The notes beneath the pieces were generated by a model. That model was not told where the DNA came from. It did not search any database and was given only the letters and a program-made list of their open reading frames with translations. From Pseudonocardiaceae bacterium (GTDB lineage Bacteria > Actinomycetota > Actinomycetes > Mycobacteriales > Pseudonocardiaceae), in the NCBI GenBank assembly GCA_009377865.1, contig WHTH01000005.1, forward strand, positions 1 through 64,000: a stretch of 64,000 nucleotides of DNA, in the 5' to 3' direction. The position numbers and the translations under genes were made by a program. This document shows, piece by piece, positions 1 through 7,170 of this stretch (the stretch's first letter is position 1; the number at the start of each line of letters is the position of its first letter).

Positions 1-245
1 AAGCCGGCCGAAGTCATCGCCTCGTCCAGGAGGGGTTCGGAAGCGAGTGCGCGGGGATCGAGAGCGAGGTCGCTGTCCTTGGTGAACTCCGCCAACCCGA
101 TCGCCGGGGCGTTTCCGGTATGCAGGTAAATCGCCTGCGCACCGATCAGAACGACGGAGTCGAGATGCGGTCTGAGCGCTGCGAGTGCGTCCAGCAGGGC
201 TCTGCGCACGGCGATAAGAAGGTCACTGTCGCCAGGCGCGCTCAT
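1..245 (-). CDS. AbiEii-like nucleotidyltransferase toxin, incomplete at left edge
   Basis: The gene starts with ATG at 245 and runs off the left edge, so only about 81 residues are visible. They contain VVLIGAQAIYLHTG followed by EFTKDSDLALDP. This is the layout of the AbiEii/AbiGii nucleotidyltransferase family: a helix after GA-Q-A, then an acidic metal-binding pair, here the two Asp of KDSDLAL. In this family the enzyme transfers nucleotides to RNA and acts as the toxin of a type IV system. It overlaps the upstream 370-residue gene by 23 bases, which implies co-translation with its presumed antitoxin. The C-terminal half is outside the window, so activity cannot be judged. Family assignment is good; toxicity is inferred. 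Confidence 0.75.
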   Translation of the reverse strand, partial: MSAPGDSDLLIAVRRALLDALAALRPHLDSVVLIGAQAIYLHTGNAPAIGLAEFTKDSDLALDPRALASEPLLDEAMTSAG

Positions 246-1335
246 TGGCTTCCATCCAGTCGAGCAGGGCTTCGGCCTCCGAGGCGCTGCGGCCGGGTCC
301 GGTCAGCAGGTCGACGGCGACTTGACTCGGCGCAGCGACGGTCAAACGGTCGGCTTGTGTGCAGCGCTCGAACACGACGTCGTAATCTGTAGCGGCGAGC
401 AGAACGTTGGCGCCGCTGTCCACTGCGCGCAATCCGAGCTGTTCGGCGGCCTGGTCGAGGTCGTCGACATAGATCATGGCAAGACGAGGCGGCGCGTAGG
501 CAGCGAGACGTTCTGCGGCGAGCGAGCCGGTCACCGCGTAGCGCAGTTCCCGGGACTCCCGCAGCGCATCCAAAACCGTGGGGAGCCCGCGAGGTTGCAG
601 GTAGGCGCCAACCGAGTTGTCCCGCTGAAAGGCGTAGTCCGCACTCCAGCGTTCCAGTAGCCGGCGCCATGCCACTGCCGTGACGGGTCCGCGCCGCTCT
701 CGATCGACAACGCCTTCGGCCTCGAGGAACTCGATCACGCGGTACGTCGCACCCGTCGAGGCGCCCGACCGGCGAACAACCTCCGGGACGGTCAGGGGAG
801 GCGCGAAGTCGACCAGCGCCCGGACCACGCGCGCGGCGGGTGCGCCGCGAAGCGTCTCGCGCGGGCGGCCCGGCCCGCGCCACGGGTCCCGGTCGGTGCC
901 TGTGTCCCGGAGGTACAGTGGCGGCCGTTCGAGCACGACCCGCAGGTTCCCGGTCGCGTCCGCGTAGCAGATCCCACGCTCCTCGAGAGAGGTTCGTATC
1001 GAAGCGCCGAGGTAGCGGGCGACGACCATGGGCACTGCGGAGGCGCCGAGTTCGTTGACGGAGGGCTGCAACCGGTCGAGCATTCCAGGTAGGTCGCGAG
1101 CAGTGATCCGACGCTTGGCATCAACGATCAGCGTCCCTCGGCTGTCGTCGGCTGCGCCGAGCTCGACGACGGCGTCGACCCGCCGGTCGCCGATGACAGC
1201 TTGCTCACGAATCTCGAGCGACCACCCCGGAGGCAGGCGGTCATCGATCAGAGAGAGCGCTTGGCGTAGCACGTCCACCTCTCGCTCGGGAGGCTTCCCG
1301 GGAGAGGTGGCTACGTTGTCATGTGAGGAGTGCAT
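223..1335 (-). CDS. AbiEi-like antitoxin/regulator with a PD-(D/E)XK-like N-terminal domain
   Basis: This 370-residue protein has three visible parts. Residues about 20-135 look like a restriction-endonuclease fold: Asp54 in RRVDAVVEL, then IVDAKRR with Asp72 and Lys74, ending in a GICYADATGNLRV strand. Residues about 160-225 form a winged helix (LTVPEVVRRSGASTGATYRV). Residues 265-365 form a C-terminal domain with LTVAAPSQVAVDLLTGPGRS and an acidic patch, typical of AbiEi-type antitoxins paired with nucleotidyltransferases. The stop lies 23 bases inside the downstream nucleotidyltransferase. The likely role is DNA-binding autoregulator and antitoxin; whether the nuclease-like fold cuts DNA or is a relic is unknown. 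ATG at 1335 is the first start of a long open frame. Confidence 0.7.
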   Translation of the reverse strand: MHSSHDNVATSPGKPPEREVDVLRQALSLIDDRLPPGWSLEIREQAVIGDRRVDAVVELGAADDSRGTLIVDAKRRITARDLPGMLDRLQPSVNELGASAVPMVVARYLGASIRTSLEERGICYADATGNLRVVLERPPLYLRDTGTDRDPWRGPGRPRETLRGAPAARVVRALVDFAPPLTVPEVVRRSGASTGATYRVIEFLEAEGVVDRERRGPVTAVAWRRLLERWSADYAFQRDNSVGAYLQPRGLPTVLDALRESRELRYAVTGSLAAERLAAYAPPRLAMIYVDDLDQAAEQLGLRAVDSGANVLLAATDYDVVFERCTQADRLTVAAPSQVAVDLLTGPGRSASEAEALLDWMEANERAWRQ

Positions 1336-1540
1336 GATTTCGAGCAGCTAGGAAGTTATCCGCGGCACAGCGTAGTTCCGGTGGCACCGGAATTCAAGGA
1401 TTTCCCGAACGAGCCGCAGCCTGCCGGCGGCGACCGACTCGCGCCGGTGCTGCCTTACCAGGTCGGGGAGCATGTGCTCGACGGTGACCGCAGGATCCGA
1501 CAACCTCGTTCAACGAGCGGTCGGCCAGAGGCACGGCAAC

Positions 1541-2712
1541 TCATCGTGCCCCCGGGGACCACTCCTCGGCGAAGGTCTCCATCTGCCGCAGCACTAGCTG
1601 GGTGGCTTCGGGCTCGGCGTCGGGCGGGTAGTCGTACTTGGCGAGTAGGCGCTTGATGGTCGTGCGAAGCTTCGCGCGGACGTCGTCACGGGAGACCCAG
1701 TCGGTGGTGACGTCGCGGCGCAGCGAGTCCACCAGGCCGCGGGCGATGTCGGCGAGCACGCCGGTGCCCATTTCGGTGACCGCGGACTCGTTCTGGGCGA
1801 CGGCGTCGTAGAACGCGAGCTCGGCGTCCGACAGCGGCGGGCTGAACTGCTCCCCGCGGTGAGCGTCGGCGGTCACCTCCCCGGCCATCTTCACCATTTC
1901 GGCGATGACCTCGGCGGCGGAGAGGTTCTGGTTGGTGTACTTGCGCATCAGCGTGAGCAGCCGGTCGGAGAAGCTCTGCTGGCGCACTACGTTGTGCCTG
2001 GTGACGGTGCGCATCTGCTGCTCGACGAGCCGACGCATCGCCTCGATCGCCAGGTGCGGGTTGCGCGCCTCCTGCATCTTCGCGATGAACGCATCGTCGA
2101 GCCGGGACAGGTCCGGCCGGGGAATGCCGGCGGCCTCGTAGAGATCGGTGATGCCACCGGCCTCGATGGCGCCCGCAGTGAGCTGGCGCAGCACCAGATC
2201 CACGTCGGCGGGCACGGGCGCGCCGCGGGCGGCCCGCTCCTCGGCGTCCCACTTGGCCATCCACACCCGCACGGCCTCGAAGAACGCGATGTCGTCGCGG
2301 TAGTCGTTCACCGCCCCGGTGCCCGCGCACAACGCGTAGAAGCGGGCCAGCTTCGCGGAGGACTTGCGGAAGCGCTCGGCCAGCGTGTCCTACCCTCGTC
2401 GGGCTGGTTGCCGGGCGTCTCCGGGTCGCGCAGGTGGTTGACCGCGTCGGTCGCGGCGTGCAGGAACGCCTTCGGGCCGCCAGTAGCGAGCTTGCTGCGC
2501 CAGTCGTACCCACCGAGGATGACGTCGCCGATAACGTAGTGCAGATCGCGGACGTGGCCGAGCGCCTCGTCGAGGTCGTGGCCCATCGGTTTGTTTTCCC
2601 GGTCCCGCTGGGTGTACTCGGCCAGGGCCTTGTAGAGGTTGTCGGTCAACGGGGCGTAGCCGACGAGCAGCCCGTCCGTGGAGATCGTGAACGCGCTCGA
2701 CCCCGCCCGCCG
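1541..2712 (-). pseudogene. HsdR (type I restriction subunit) C-terminal remnant, frameshifted
   Basis: Two minus-strand frames together encode the C-terminal helical region of a type I restriction motor subunit (DUF3387-like). The first frame, from about 2712 to 2391, reads DGLLVGYAPLTDNLYKAL and ends near NQPDEG. The second continues as DTLAERFRKSSAKLARFYAL and on to FAEEWSPGAR at 1541. Joining them needs a one-base correction near 2389-2393. The helicase and nuclease domains are absent, because an in-frame TAG at 2713-2715 and unrelated sequence precede the fragment. No hsdM or hsdS is present. This is a broken relic of a restriction system, and the surviving piece would have no activity. 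Confidence 0.75.
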
Positions 2713-3081
2713 CTACGTCCAGGACGGGTTCGCAGTGGCCCGGACGAGAATGTGCCCGCCGACGTGCAGGCCCGCGTGCTTCCGGGCCTGTGCCGGATGG
2801 CGCTCGAAGCCGCCGCCCGAGACGCCTTCCTGGCACGGCGCTTCACTGCCGGGGCTGACCGCCAGGAGGTCGAGCGGCAGTGGCAGGAGGCCACCACGCT
2901 TCGGCAACTGCACGACGACCGGGTCGCCTCCACGGAGGCTTGGACCAGTGCGAAGCCCTGGCGAAAGGCGGCCCTCGGCATCGGCAACGCCGTGCACGCC
3001 GGGCTGCGCGGCGACCCTGTCGGCTCGGTCCGAAACGTGGAAGACACCGTGGACGATCTGCTGCTGGCAGGCAGACGATGA
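2713..3081 (+). pseudogene. C-terminal fragment of an AAA/RecF-like ATPase-associated protein
   Basis: The plus-strand frame ending at 3081 becomes protein-like only from about 2740. It contains VLPGLCRMALEAAARDAFLAR, a central AWTSAKPWRKAALGIGNAVHAG stretch and the tail VRNVEDTVDDLLLAGRR. Upstream in the same frame the sequence is only the antisense of the HsdR relic. The helical, Arg/Ala-rich tail with a late NAVHAGL motif resembles the C-termini of actinobacterial AAA or RecF-like proteins, recalled from general familiarity and not from a search. No ATP-binding part is present. It is a 5-prime truncated remnant whose break coincides with that of the HsdR remnant on the other strand. Confidence 0.45.
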
Positions 3082-3168
3082 GGGACTCGACCCAGGTCAG
3101 CAGGGGGTCGGCCACGAGGTCGTCGTCGCCCAGCTCGGCTGGGTGCCCAATGGCGGGCTGCCAGCTGA

Positions 3169-3741
3169 TCAGCGACCTCGCCAGGCAAGCGGGGACGTGT
3201 GCAGGGCGGCGTCACCGATACGGCGAGCGGCGTCGGTGCATAGCGCATCCCGGGAGGAGTCGATCCAGCCTTGGACGCTGGCGTAGCCGGCATCGCGATA
3301 CTCGATCGCCTGAACCAGACATTCGAGCTTGTCGGCGTCCTTGGCGCAGCGCGCCTCGGGCGTGTGCTGGGCTTCGTATTCGGTGACCGCCTCGTGCACG
3401 GTCTTGCGTGCGGCATCGGGCAAATCGACGGTTTGATCCGCGGTGATCGCCTCGGGCGAGGGTTTGTCGAGGTACGGCTTGGCGGTATGCGGGATGTCCC
3501 CTGTTCGAGTCTCCTGCGAGTCGTGCCAGACCGCGAGCAATGCGGCCCGACCAGGGTCGGCGCCCTCGATGGCAGCGATGAGTGAGGCGAGTTGCGCGAC
3601 CCGGAGACTGTGCTCCGCCACTGACTCGGGGTCGCGGACTCCGACATGCCACCAGCCGGCGCGGCGCATCCGTTTCAGCACACCGAGCTCGAAGGCGAAG
3701 GCCGCGACCGCAGTGGCCTGCTGCCCGTCTGACTGGTCCAC
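3169..3741 (-). CDS. HD-domain phosphohydrolase (YfbR/HDDC2-like)
   Basis: The 190-residue protein has the HD superfamily metal site. His in SVAEHSLRVAQLA is the first ligand, AVWHDSQETRTGDIPH supplies the HD pair and the following E-x-x-x-GD, and a late Asp in CAKDADKLECLVQA completes the set. This layout matches the YfbR/HDDC2 subgroup, which includes 5-prime-deoxynucleotidases, so nucleotide monophosphate dephosphorylation is the best guess. The substrate is not determined by sequence. The start is GTG at 3741. It lies between the AAA relic and an XRE regulator on the same strand but is separated from both by gaps, so it is probably transcribed on its own. Confidence 0.75.
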   Translation of the reverse strand: MDQSDGQQATAVAAFAFELGVLKRMRRAGWWHVGVRDPESVAEHSLRVAQLASLIAAIEGADPGRAALLAVWHDSQETRTGDIPHTAKPYLDKPSPEAITADQTVDLPDAARKTVHEAVTEYEAQHTPEARCAKDADKLECLVQAIEYRDAGYASVQGWIDSSRDALCTDAARRIGDAALHTSPLAWRGR

Positions 3742-3839
3742 GGCTGTGAGCCTACCTACCTTGCGGCGAGGCGAAGCGCGTAGCTGATCTCCGACAGCTC
3801 CCGCCGTGCCCGCGCGCTGAGCCCAGTGTCCGCCGCGAG

Positions 3840-4784
3840 TTAGTCGACTTTACCGAAAGCCTCCGACCGCAGGGCGGGGTGGTCGATGAGCAGGCTCGGG
3901 TGGGCCAGCAGCAGCGACCACACCGTGTGGACATTGAGATCAGCGTGGCCAGAGCCGGGATGCAGGCGTGCGAGCAGGTGACCGAGCAGGCGAACCCCGG
4001 ACCAGGTGCGAGGGTCAATCCGCCCCATGAAGCCATCGTCGACTTGCACGGTGTCGATCTCCCCGACCCAGTACGCCCAGTAGTTGAGGTTTGCCTGCTC
4101 TTGCTGGTCGGTGGCCAGGGATTGGTGGACGAAGGTGCGCAGCGGATCGCTGTCACCGCAGGTGGCGAGCGCGACAGCCGACGATCGGACTGCGACCCAG
4201 GAAGTGACGTCATCGGCTCGGCCAGCGTTGCGGAAAGCTCGTCGTTGTTCGGCGTGCATCCAGTCAGCCGTGCTCGAACGACGATCGAAGCCGAGGAGGT
4301 AGATCGCCTGGCGGCGCAACAGAGCGCCCTCGTTACGCGGGTTCGCGTCGGCTGTGACGAGCAGATGATCGAAGAAGCGGGTGCGCTCACGCTCGTCGAG
4401 ACTTGGCTGTGTCGGCACCGGCCCCCGCCGTGTCACGGGCCTGTGCAACGGCAGCAACTGGGCGGGGATTCCGCCGGTGAACGGCCATGTGATCAGGTCG
4501 GCGTGGATTGCGTCATCCAGGCCGCCCAGCGCGATCGGTTCCGCGCCACACTGCAGCAGCTGGGATCGGAGCCTCACCAGTTCGCTGGCTTGCAGGGAGG
4601 TCAGCGGCCGACGGGAACTCTCCCAACCTTGGATGGTGGCCACGTCCACATCGAGATGCTCGGCCAATCGAGCCTGAGTCAACCCGGCCGACTCCCGAAT
4701 CAGCTTGAGCAGGAAGCCGGAGATGACACCCAGGCAGCGTGGCGAACTCTGACCACGACGTGGTGTTCTTCGGCCGCCGACCAT
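3840..4784 (-). CDS. XRE-family transcriptional regulator
   Basis: The 314-residue protein has an N-terminal Cro/C1 helix-turn-helix at about residues 25-65 (ESAGLTQARLAEHLDVDVAT, then IQGWESSRRPL). A long helical region with no enzymatic motif follows, as in actinobacterial XRE regulators that sense small molecules or partner proteins. It is divergent from the operon that begins at 4921, with 136 bases between them, so it is the obvious candidate regulator of the RiPP genes. After its TAA (3840-3842) the same frame stays open to a TAG near 3756 and reads LAADTGLSARARRELSEISY, which looks like a lost C-terminus. The protein may be slightly truncated or the TAA may be an error. Confidence 0.75.
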   Translation of the reverse strand: MVGGRRTPRRGQSSPRCLGVISGFLLKLIRESAGLTQARLAEHLDVDVATIQGWESSRRPLTSLQASELVRLRSQLLQCGAEPIALGGLDDAIHADLITWPFTGGIPAQLLPLHRPVTRRGPVPTQPSLDERERTRFFDHLLVTADANPRNEGALLRRQAIYLLGFDRRSSTADWMHAEQRRAFRNAGRADDVTSWVAVRSSAVALATCGDSDPLRTFVHQSLATDQQEQANLNYWAYWVGEIDTVQVDDGFMGRIDPRTWSGVRLLGHLLARLHPGSGHADLNVHTVWSLLLAHPSLLIDHPALRSEAFGKVD

Positions 4785-4920
4785 CAGACGATCCCGCCCT
4801 ACGACTCTTGAGCTGCGGATATTCGTACCGGCAGTGAGTCCTTCTCAGCCACGGTCCAGCCTAGCGTTCCCACCGGTTACCAAGTGATCGCACTACGCGG
4901 TCAGCAGCAGAAAGCGAGAG
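4785..4920. promoter_or_regulatory. Divergent intergenic region between XRE regulator and RiPP operon
   Basis: These 136 bases separate the minus-strand XRE regulator from the plus-strand RiPP operon and must hold both promoters. I see no textbook -35/-10 pair and no long inverted repeat that would mark an operator. The sequence before the ATG at 4921 has only a weak GAGAG ribosome-binding site. The call rests on layout alone. Confidence 0.4.
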
Positions 4921-5589
4921 ATGACTTGGATGCACGGAGCCGCGTGGAGCACCCGCAGAGTAATGTTCGTCCGGTCGTATCGCGACGTCTCCGGGGAGGT
5001 CGCTCACTGCGTGCACGTGGGGCCGATACAGGGGGCCGAAGTGCCTGCGGGGATGGTGGGCACGTTGTGCGGTGCGCTGCTGCGGTTCGACCGGGTCGCG
5101 ACCGTGGCGCCGGGGGTCGGGATGCCCTGCAGCCAGTGCGTACCGGTCCCGGAGGATGCGCCCCTGTCTGTGGCCCCGATCGGCTATGAGAAGTGGGGCT
5201 GGCCGGTAGTCGGGAGCGCGGATCGGGTGCTGCTGATCCTCGGCGACAGCGCGACGGCGTTGGCGCTGCCTGTGTGGCTGGTCGATGTCGTGAGGCCGCT
5301 GCTGATCGCCCGCGACCGCCCCGCGCCTGTGCTGGTCCACCCGGGCGTCCCAGAGCATCGGATTGTGCTAGTGGGCGAGCCGTTCGGAGCTGCGTTGCCC
5401 TGGCCGGACGGTGTGCACACCATCGGTGGGGCGGTGCCGCTGCCACCCACTGTCACGGCGCTCGGGCAGGTCTGCTGGCAACGGCCTCCGCACGATCCGG
5501 ATCTGGCCACGTGCCGGGAGATTGATGTCTTCGCCGCGGTGCGCACCGCGCTGCGGGACGTGGCCCGGGTCGGGGGTGGGTGCTCGTGA
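4921..5589 (+). CDS. Unknown protein with CxxC motif, first gene of the RiPP operon
   Basis: I do not recognise a defined family for this 222-residue protein. Near residues 49-76 it has a Cys in GTLCGALLRF and the pair MPCSQC, a spacing that suggests a small zinc site. The second half (about 100-215) has alternating hydrophobic strands and the conserved-looking stretches AALPWPDGVHTIGG and REIDVFAAVRTALRDV. There is no signal peptide or membrane segment. The stop overlaps the next start (GTGA at 5586-5589), so translation is coupled to the 90-residue gene and then, 26 bases on, to the RiPP precursor. A role in the pathway (accessory factor or regulator) is inferred from position only. Confidence 0.6.
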   Translation: MTWMHGAAWSTRRVMFVRSYRDVSGEVAHCVHVGPIQGAEVPAGMVGTLCGALLRFDRVATVAPGVGMPCSQCVPVPEDAPLSVAPIGYEKWGWPVVGSADRVLLILGDSATALALPVWLVDVVRPLLIARDRPAPVLVHPGVPEHRIVLVGEPFGAALPWPDGVHTIGGAVPLPPTVTALGQVCWQRPPHDPDLATCREIDVFAAVRTALRDVARVGGGCS

Positions 5590-5852
5590 ACCGCACGGGC
5601 GGGGACTGCAGGCTCAGGGTCGTCGGGTGGGTCTACCTCGACGTCGGCTACACGGTCCGCTGGCGACGCGGCGATCCGGTCGCTCACGTCTTGGTGGGCC
5701 AGCAGATGGACAACCACGGGGCGGTGGGTGTGGTGGACACGGTCCCGGTGGCCCCGTCCGGGTGGACCGACTTCGCCGACATCCGGCAGGTCGGGCAGCG
5801 GTGGTGGCAGCGGCAACGCGCGCAGCGGACGCATGACCGTGTCGCCGGCTGA
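5586..5852 (+). CDS. Small unknown protein preceding the RiPP precursor
   Basis: I place the start at GTG 5586, which overlaps the previous stop by four bases; GTG at 5580 is an in-frame alternative. The 88-residue product is basic and Trp-rich at its C-terminus (RQVGQRWWQRQRAQR) and has a central MDNHGAVGVVDTVPV segment. It has no Cys, signal peptide or membrane helix. No known family was recognised. Its position between the CxxC protein and the precursor, with only 26 bases to the precursor ATG, makes it part of the same transcript. It could be a leader-binding or regulatory protein, but nothing in the sequence proves that. Confidence 0.55.
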   Translation: MNRTGGDCRLRVVGWVYLDVGYTVRWRRGDPVAHVLVGQQMDNHGAVGVVDTVPVAPSGWTDFADIRQVGQRWWQRQRAQRTHDRVAG

Positions 5853-5878
5853 CGTATCGCAAACATGGAGGTGACAAG

Positions 5879-6220
5879 ATGACGACAGGCTTCGACGATC
5901 CGCTTGCTCCGTCCGGGGAGCAGTTCCCGCTGGCGCGGCCTGACACGGCGCCGCCCTCGTGGGACGAGCCTTCGCCGCCCGGGAGCCGCCCGTGGGGGTT
6001 GCGGCGGATGGGTCCGGTGATGACGCCGTCGCGACAGGGACTGGGCTGGGGTTACGACCACGAGCAGCAACTCGCAACCGGCCCGGACGGTGTGGCGTTG
6101 CTCGATTTCGCTGCGGGGCCGCCGACCGCACCGACGACCCAGACGGTCGACGGTGAGGATCCTCCGTCGTCAGAGGACTGGATCAACGACTATGCACCTG
6201 ACGAGCCGATCCCGTCGTGA
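5879..6220 (+). CDS. ATP-grasp-modified RiPP precursor (graspetide family)
   Basis: This 113-residue peptide has the form of the actinobacterial ATP-grasp-target RiPP family. Residues 1-35 are Pro-rich. A leader motif SRPWGLRRM lies at 36-44, followed by a GWGYDHEQQL segment (56-65). The C-terminal core-like tail (about 81-113) carries Thr83, Thr86, Thr87, Thr89, Ser97 and Ser98 as possible ester donors, and Asp91, Glu93, Asp94, Glu99, Asp100, Asp104, Asp108 and Glu109 as acid partners. Asp91-Gly92 is a natural aspartimide site. A strong GGAGGTG lies just before the ATG. The stop overlaps the ATP-grasp start by GTGA. The family call rests on the motif and both partner enzymes; core boundaries and ring pattern are inference. 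Confidence 0.85.
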   Translation: MTTGFDDPLAPSGEQFPLARPDTAPPSWDEPSPPGSRPWGLRRMGPVMTPSRQGLGWGYDHEQQLATGPDGVALLDFAAGPPTAPTTQTVDGEDPPSSEDWINDYAPDEPIPS

Positions 6221-7170
6221 CGGTGCTGATCCTGGCCACCGAGCACGACATCAGCGTCGACCGGGTGGTGCGCGCGTTGGCGGATCGTGACGTGCCGGTC
6301 TTCCGCGCAGACCTCGGCTGGTTTCCGCGACAGCTCACCCTCGACGCCGAGCTCCGCGATGGACGGTGGGTGGGGCAGCTGGCCACCGCGCACCGGGATG
6401 TGGCGCTGGAGGATCTGCGATCGGTGTGGTACCGCGGCCCGTCGGCTTTCGAGTTCCCCGTGACGATGAGCGCCACCGAGCGCCGGCACGCGCAACACGA
6501 GGCGAAACTCGGACTCGGTGGCGTGCTGGCCAGCCTGCCCGTGCTGTGGGTCAATCACCCGAGCCGGCACGCCGATGCGGGATACAAGCCCCGCCAGCTC
6601 GTTGCGGCCGCCAGTGCTGGCCTGGGTGTCGTGGCGACACTGGTCACCAATGACGCTGCGACGGTGCGTCGATTCGTCAGGGATTCCGGGCCTGCAGGTG
6701 TGGTGACCAAGATGTTCGGCGCGCCCGCGATCTGCGAGCAGGGCGGCCGGCGGGTCGCGCTGACCCAACGACTGACCGGCTCCGACCTCGGCGACCTACG
6801 GGGCATCGAGACCACCGCGCACCAGTTCCAGAGCTGGGCGTCGAAACGGGAGGAAGTCCGCGTGATCGTGATCGGTCGGCACGTCTTCGCGGTCGCGATC
6901 CATGCGAACAGCGATGCCGCCCACGTCGACTGGCGGGCCGACTACGCGGCCCTGGACTACGAGCGGATCACCCCACCCGATGCGGTGAGACGCGGGATTC
7001 GTGCCGTGATGGCCGCGCTCGAACTCGAATACGGCGCTTTCGACTTCGTCGTCACCCCCGAGGGCCAGTGGGTCTTCCTCGAGGTCAATCCCAGTGGCCA
7101 GTACGGCTGGCTGGCCGAGGTGCCGCTGACCGAGGCCATGGCCGATTTCCTCGCGCAAGGAGCAGCGTGA
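6217..7170 (+). CDS. ATP-grasp peptide ligase of the graspetide pathway
   Basis: This 317-residue enzyme belongs to the ATP-grasp ligases that join Ser/Thr hydroxyls or Lys amines to Asp/Glu side chains in graspetide precursors. Features of the class are visible: an N-terminal preATP-grasp part with SVWYRGPSAF (about 70-80), WVNHPSRHADAGYKPRQL, a central phosphate-binding segment (GVVTKMFGAPAI), and the metal site FDFVVTPEGQWVFLEVNPSGQYGW near 270-295, with Glu and Asn of LEVNPSGQ as metal ligands. The GTG start at 6217 overlaps the precursor stop, so enzyme and substrate are co-translated. The likely product is an ester-crosslinked peptide. Family confidence is high; the linkage chemistry is inferred from family knowledge. 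Confidence 0.88.
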   Translation: MTVLILATEHDISVDRVVRALADRDVPVFRADLGWFPRQLTLDAELRDGRWVGQLATAHRDVALEDLRSVWYRGPSAFEFPVTMSATERRHAQHEAKLGLGGVLASLPVLWVNHPSRHADAGYKPRQLVAAASAGLGVVATLVTNDAATVRRFVRDSGPAGVVTKMFGAPAICEQGGRRVALTQRLTGSDLGDLRGIETTAHQFQSWASKREEVRVIVIGRHVFAVAIHANSDAAHVDWRADYAALDYERITPPDAVRRGIRAVMAALELEYGAFDFVVTPEGQWVFLEVNPSGQYGWLAEVPLTEAMADFLAQGAA

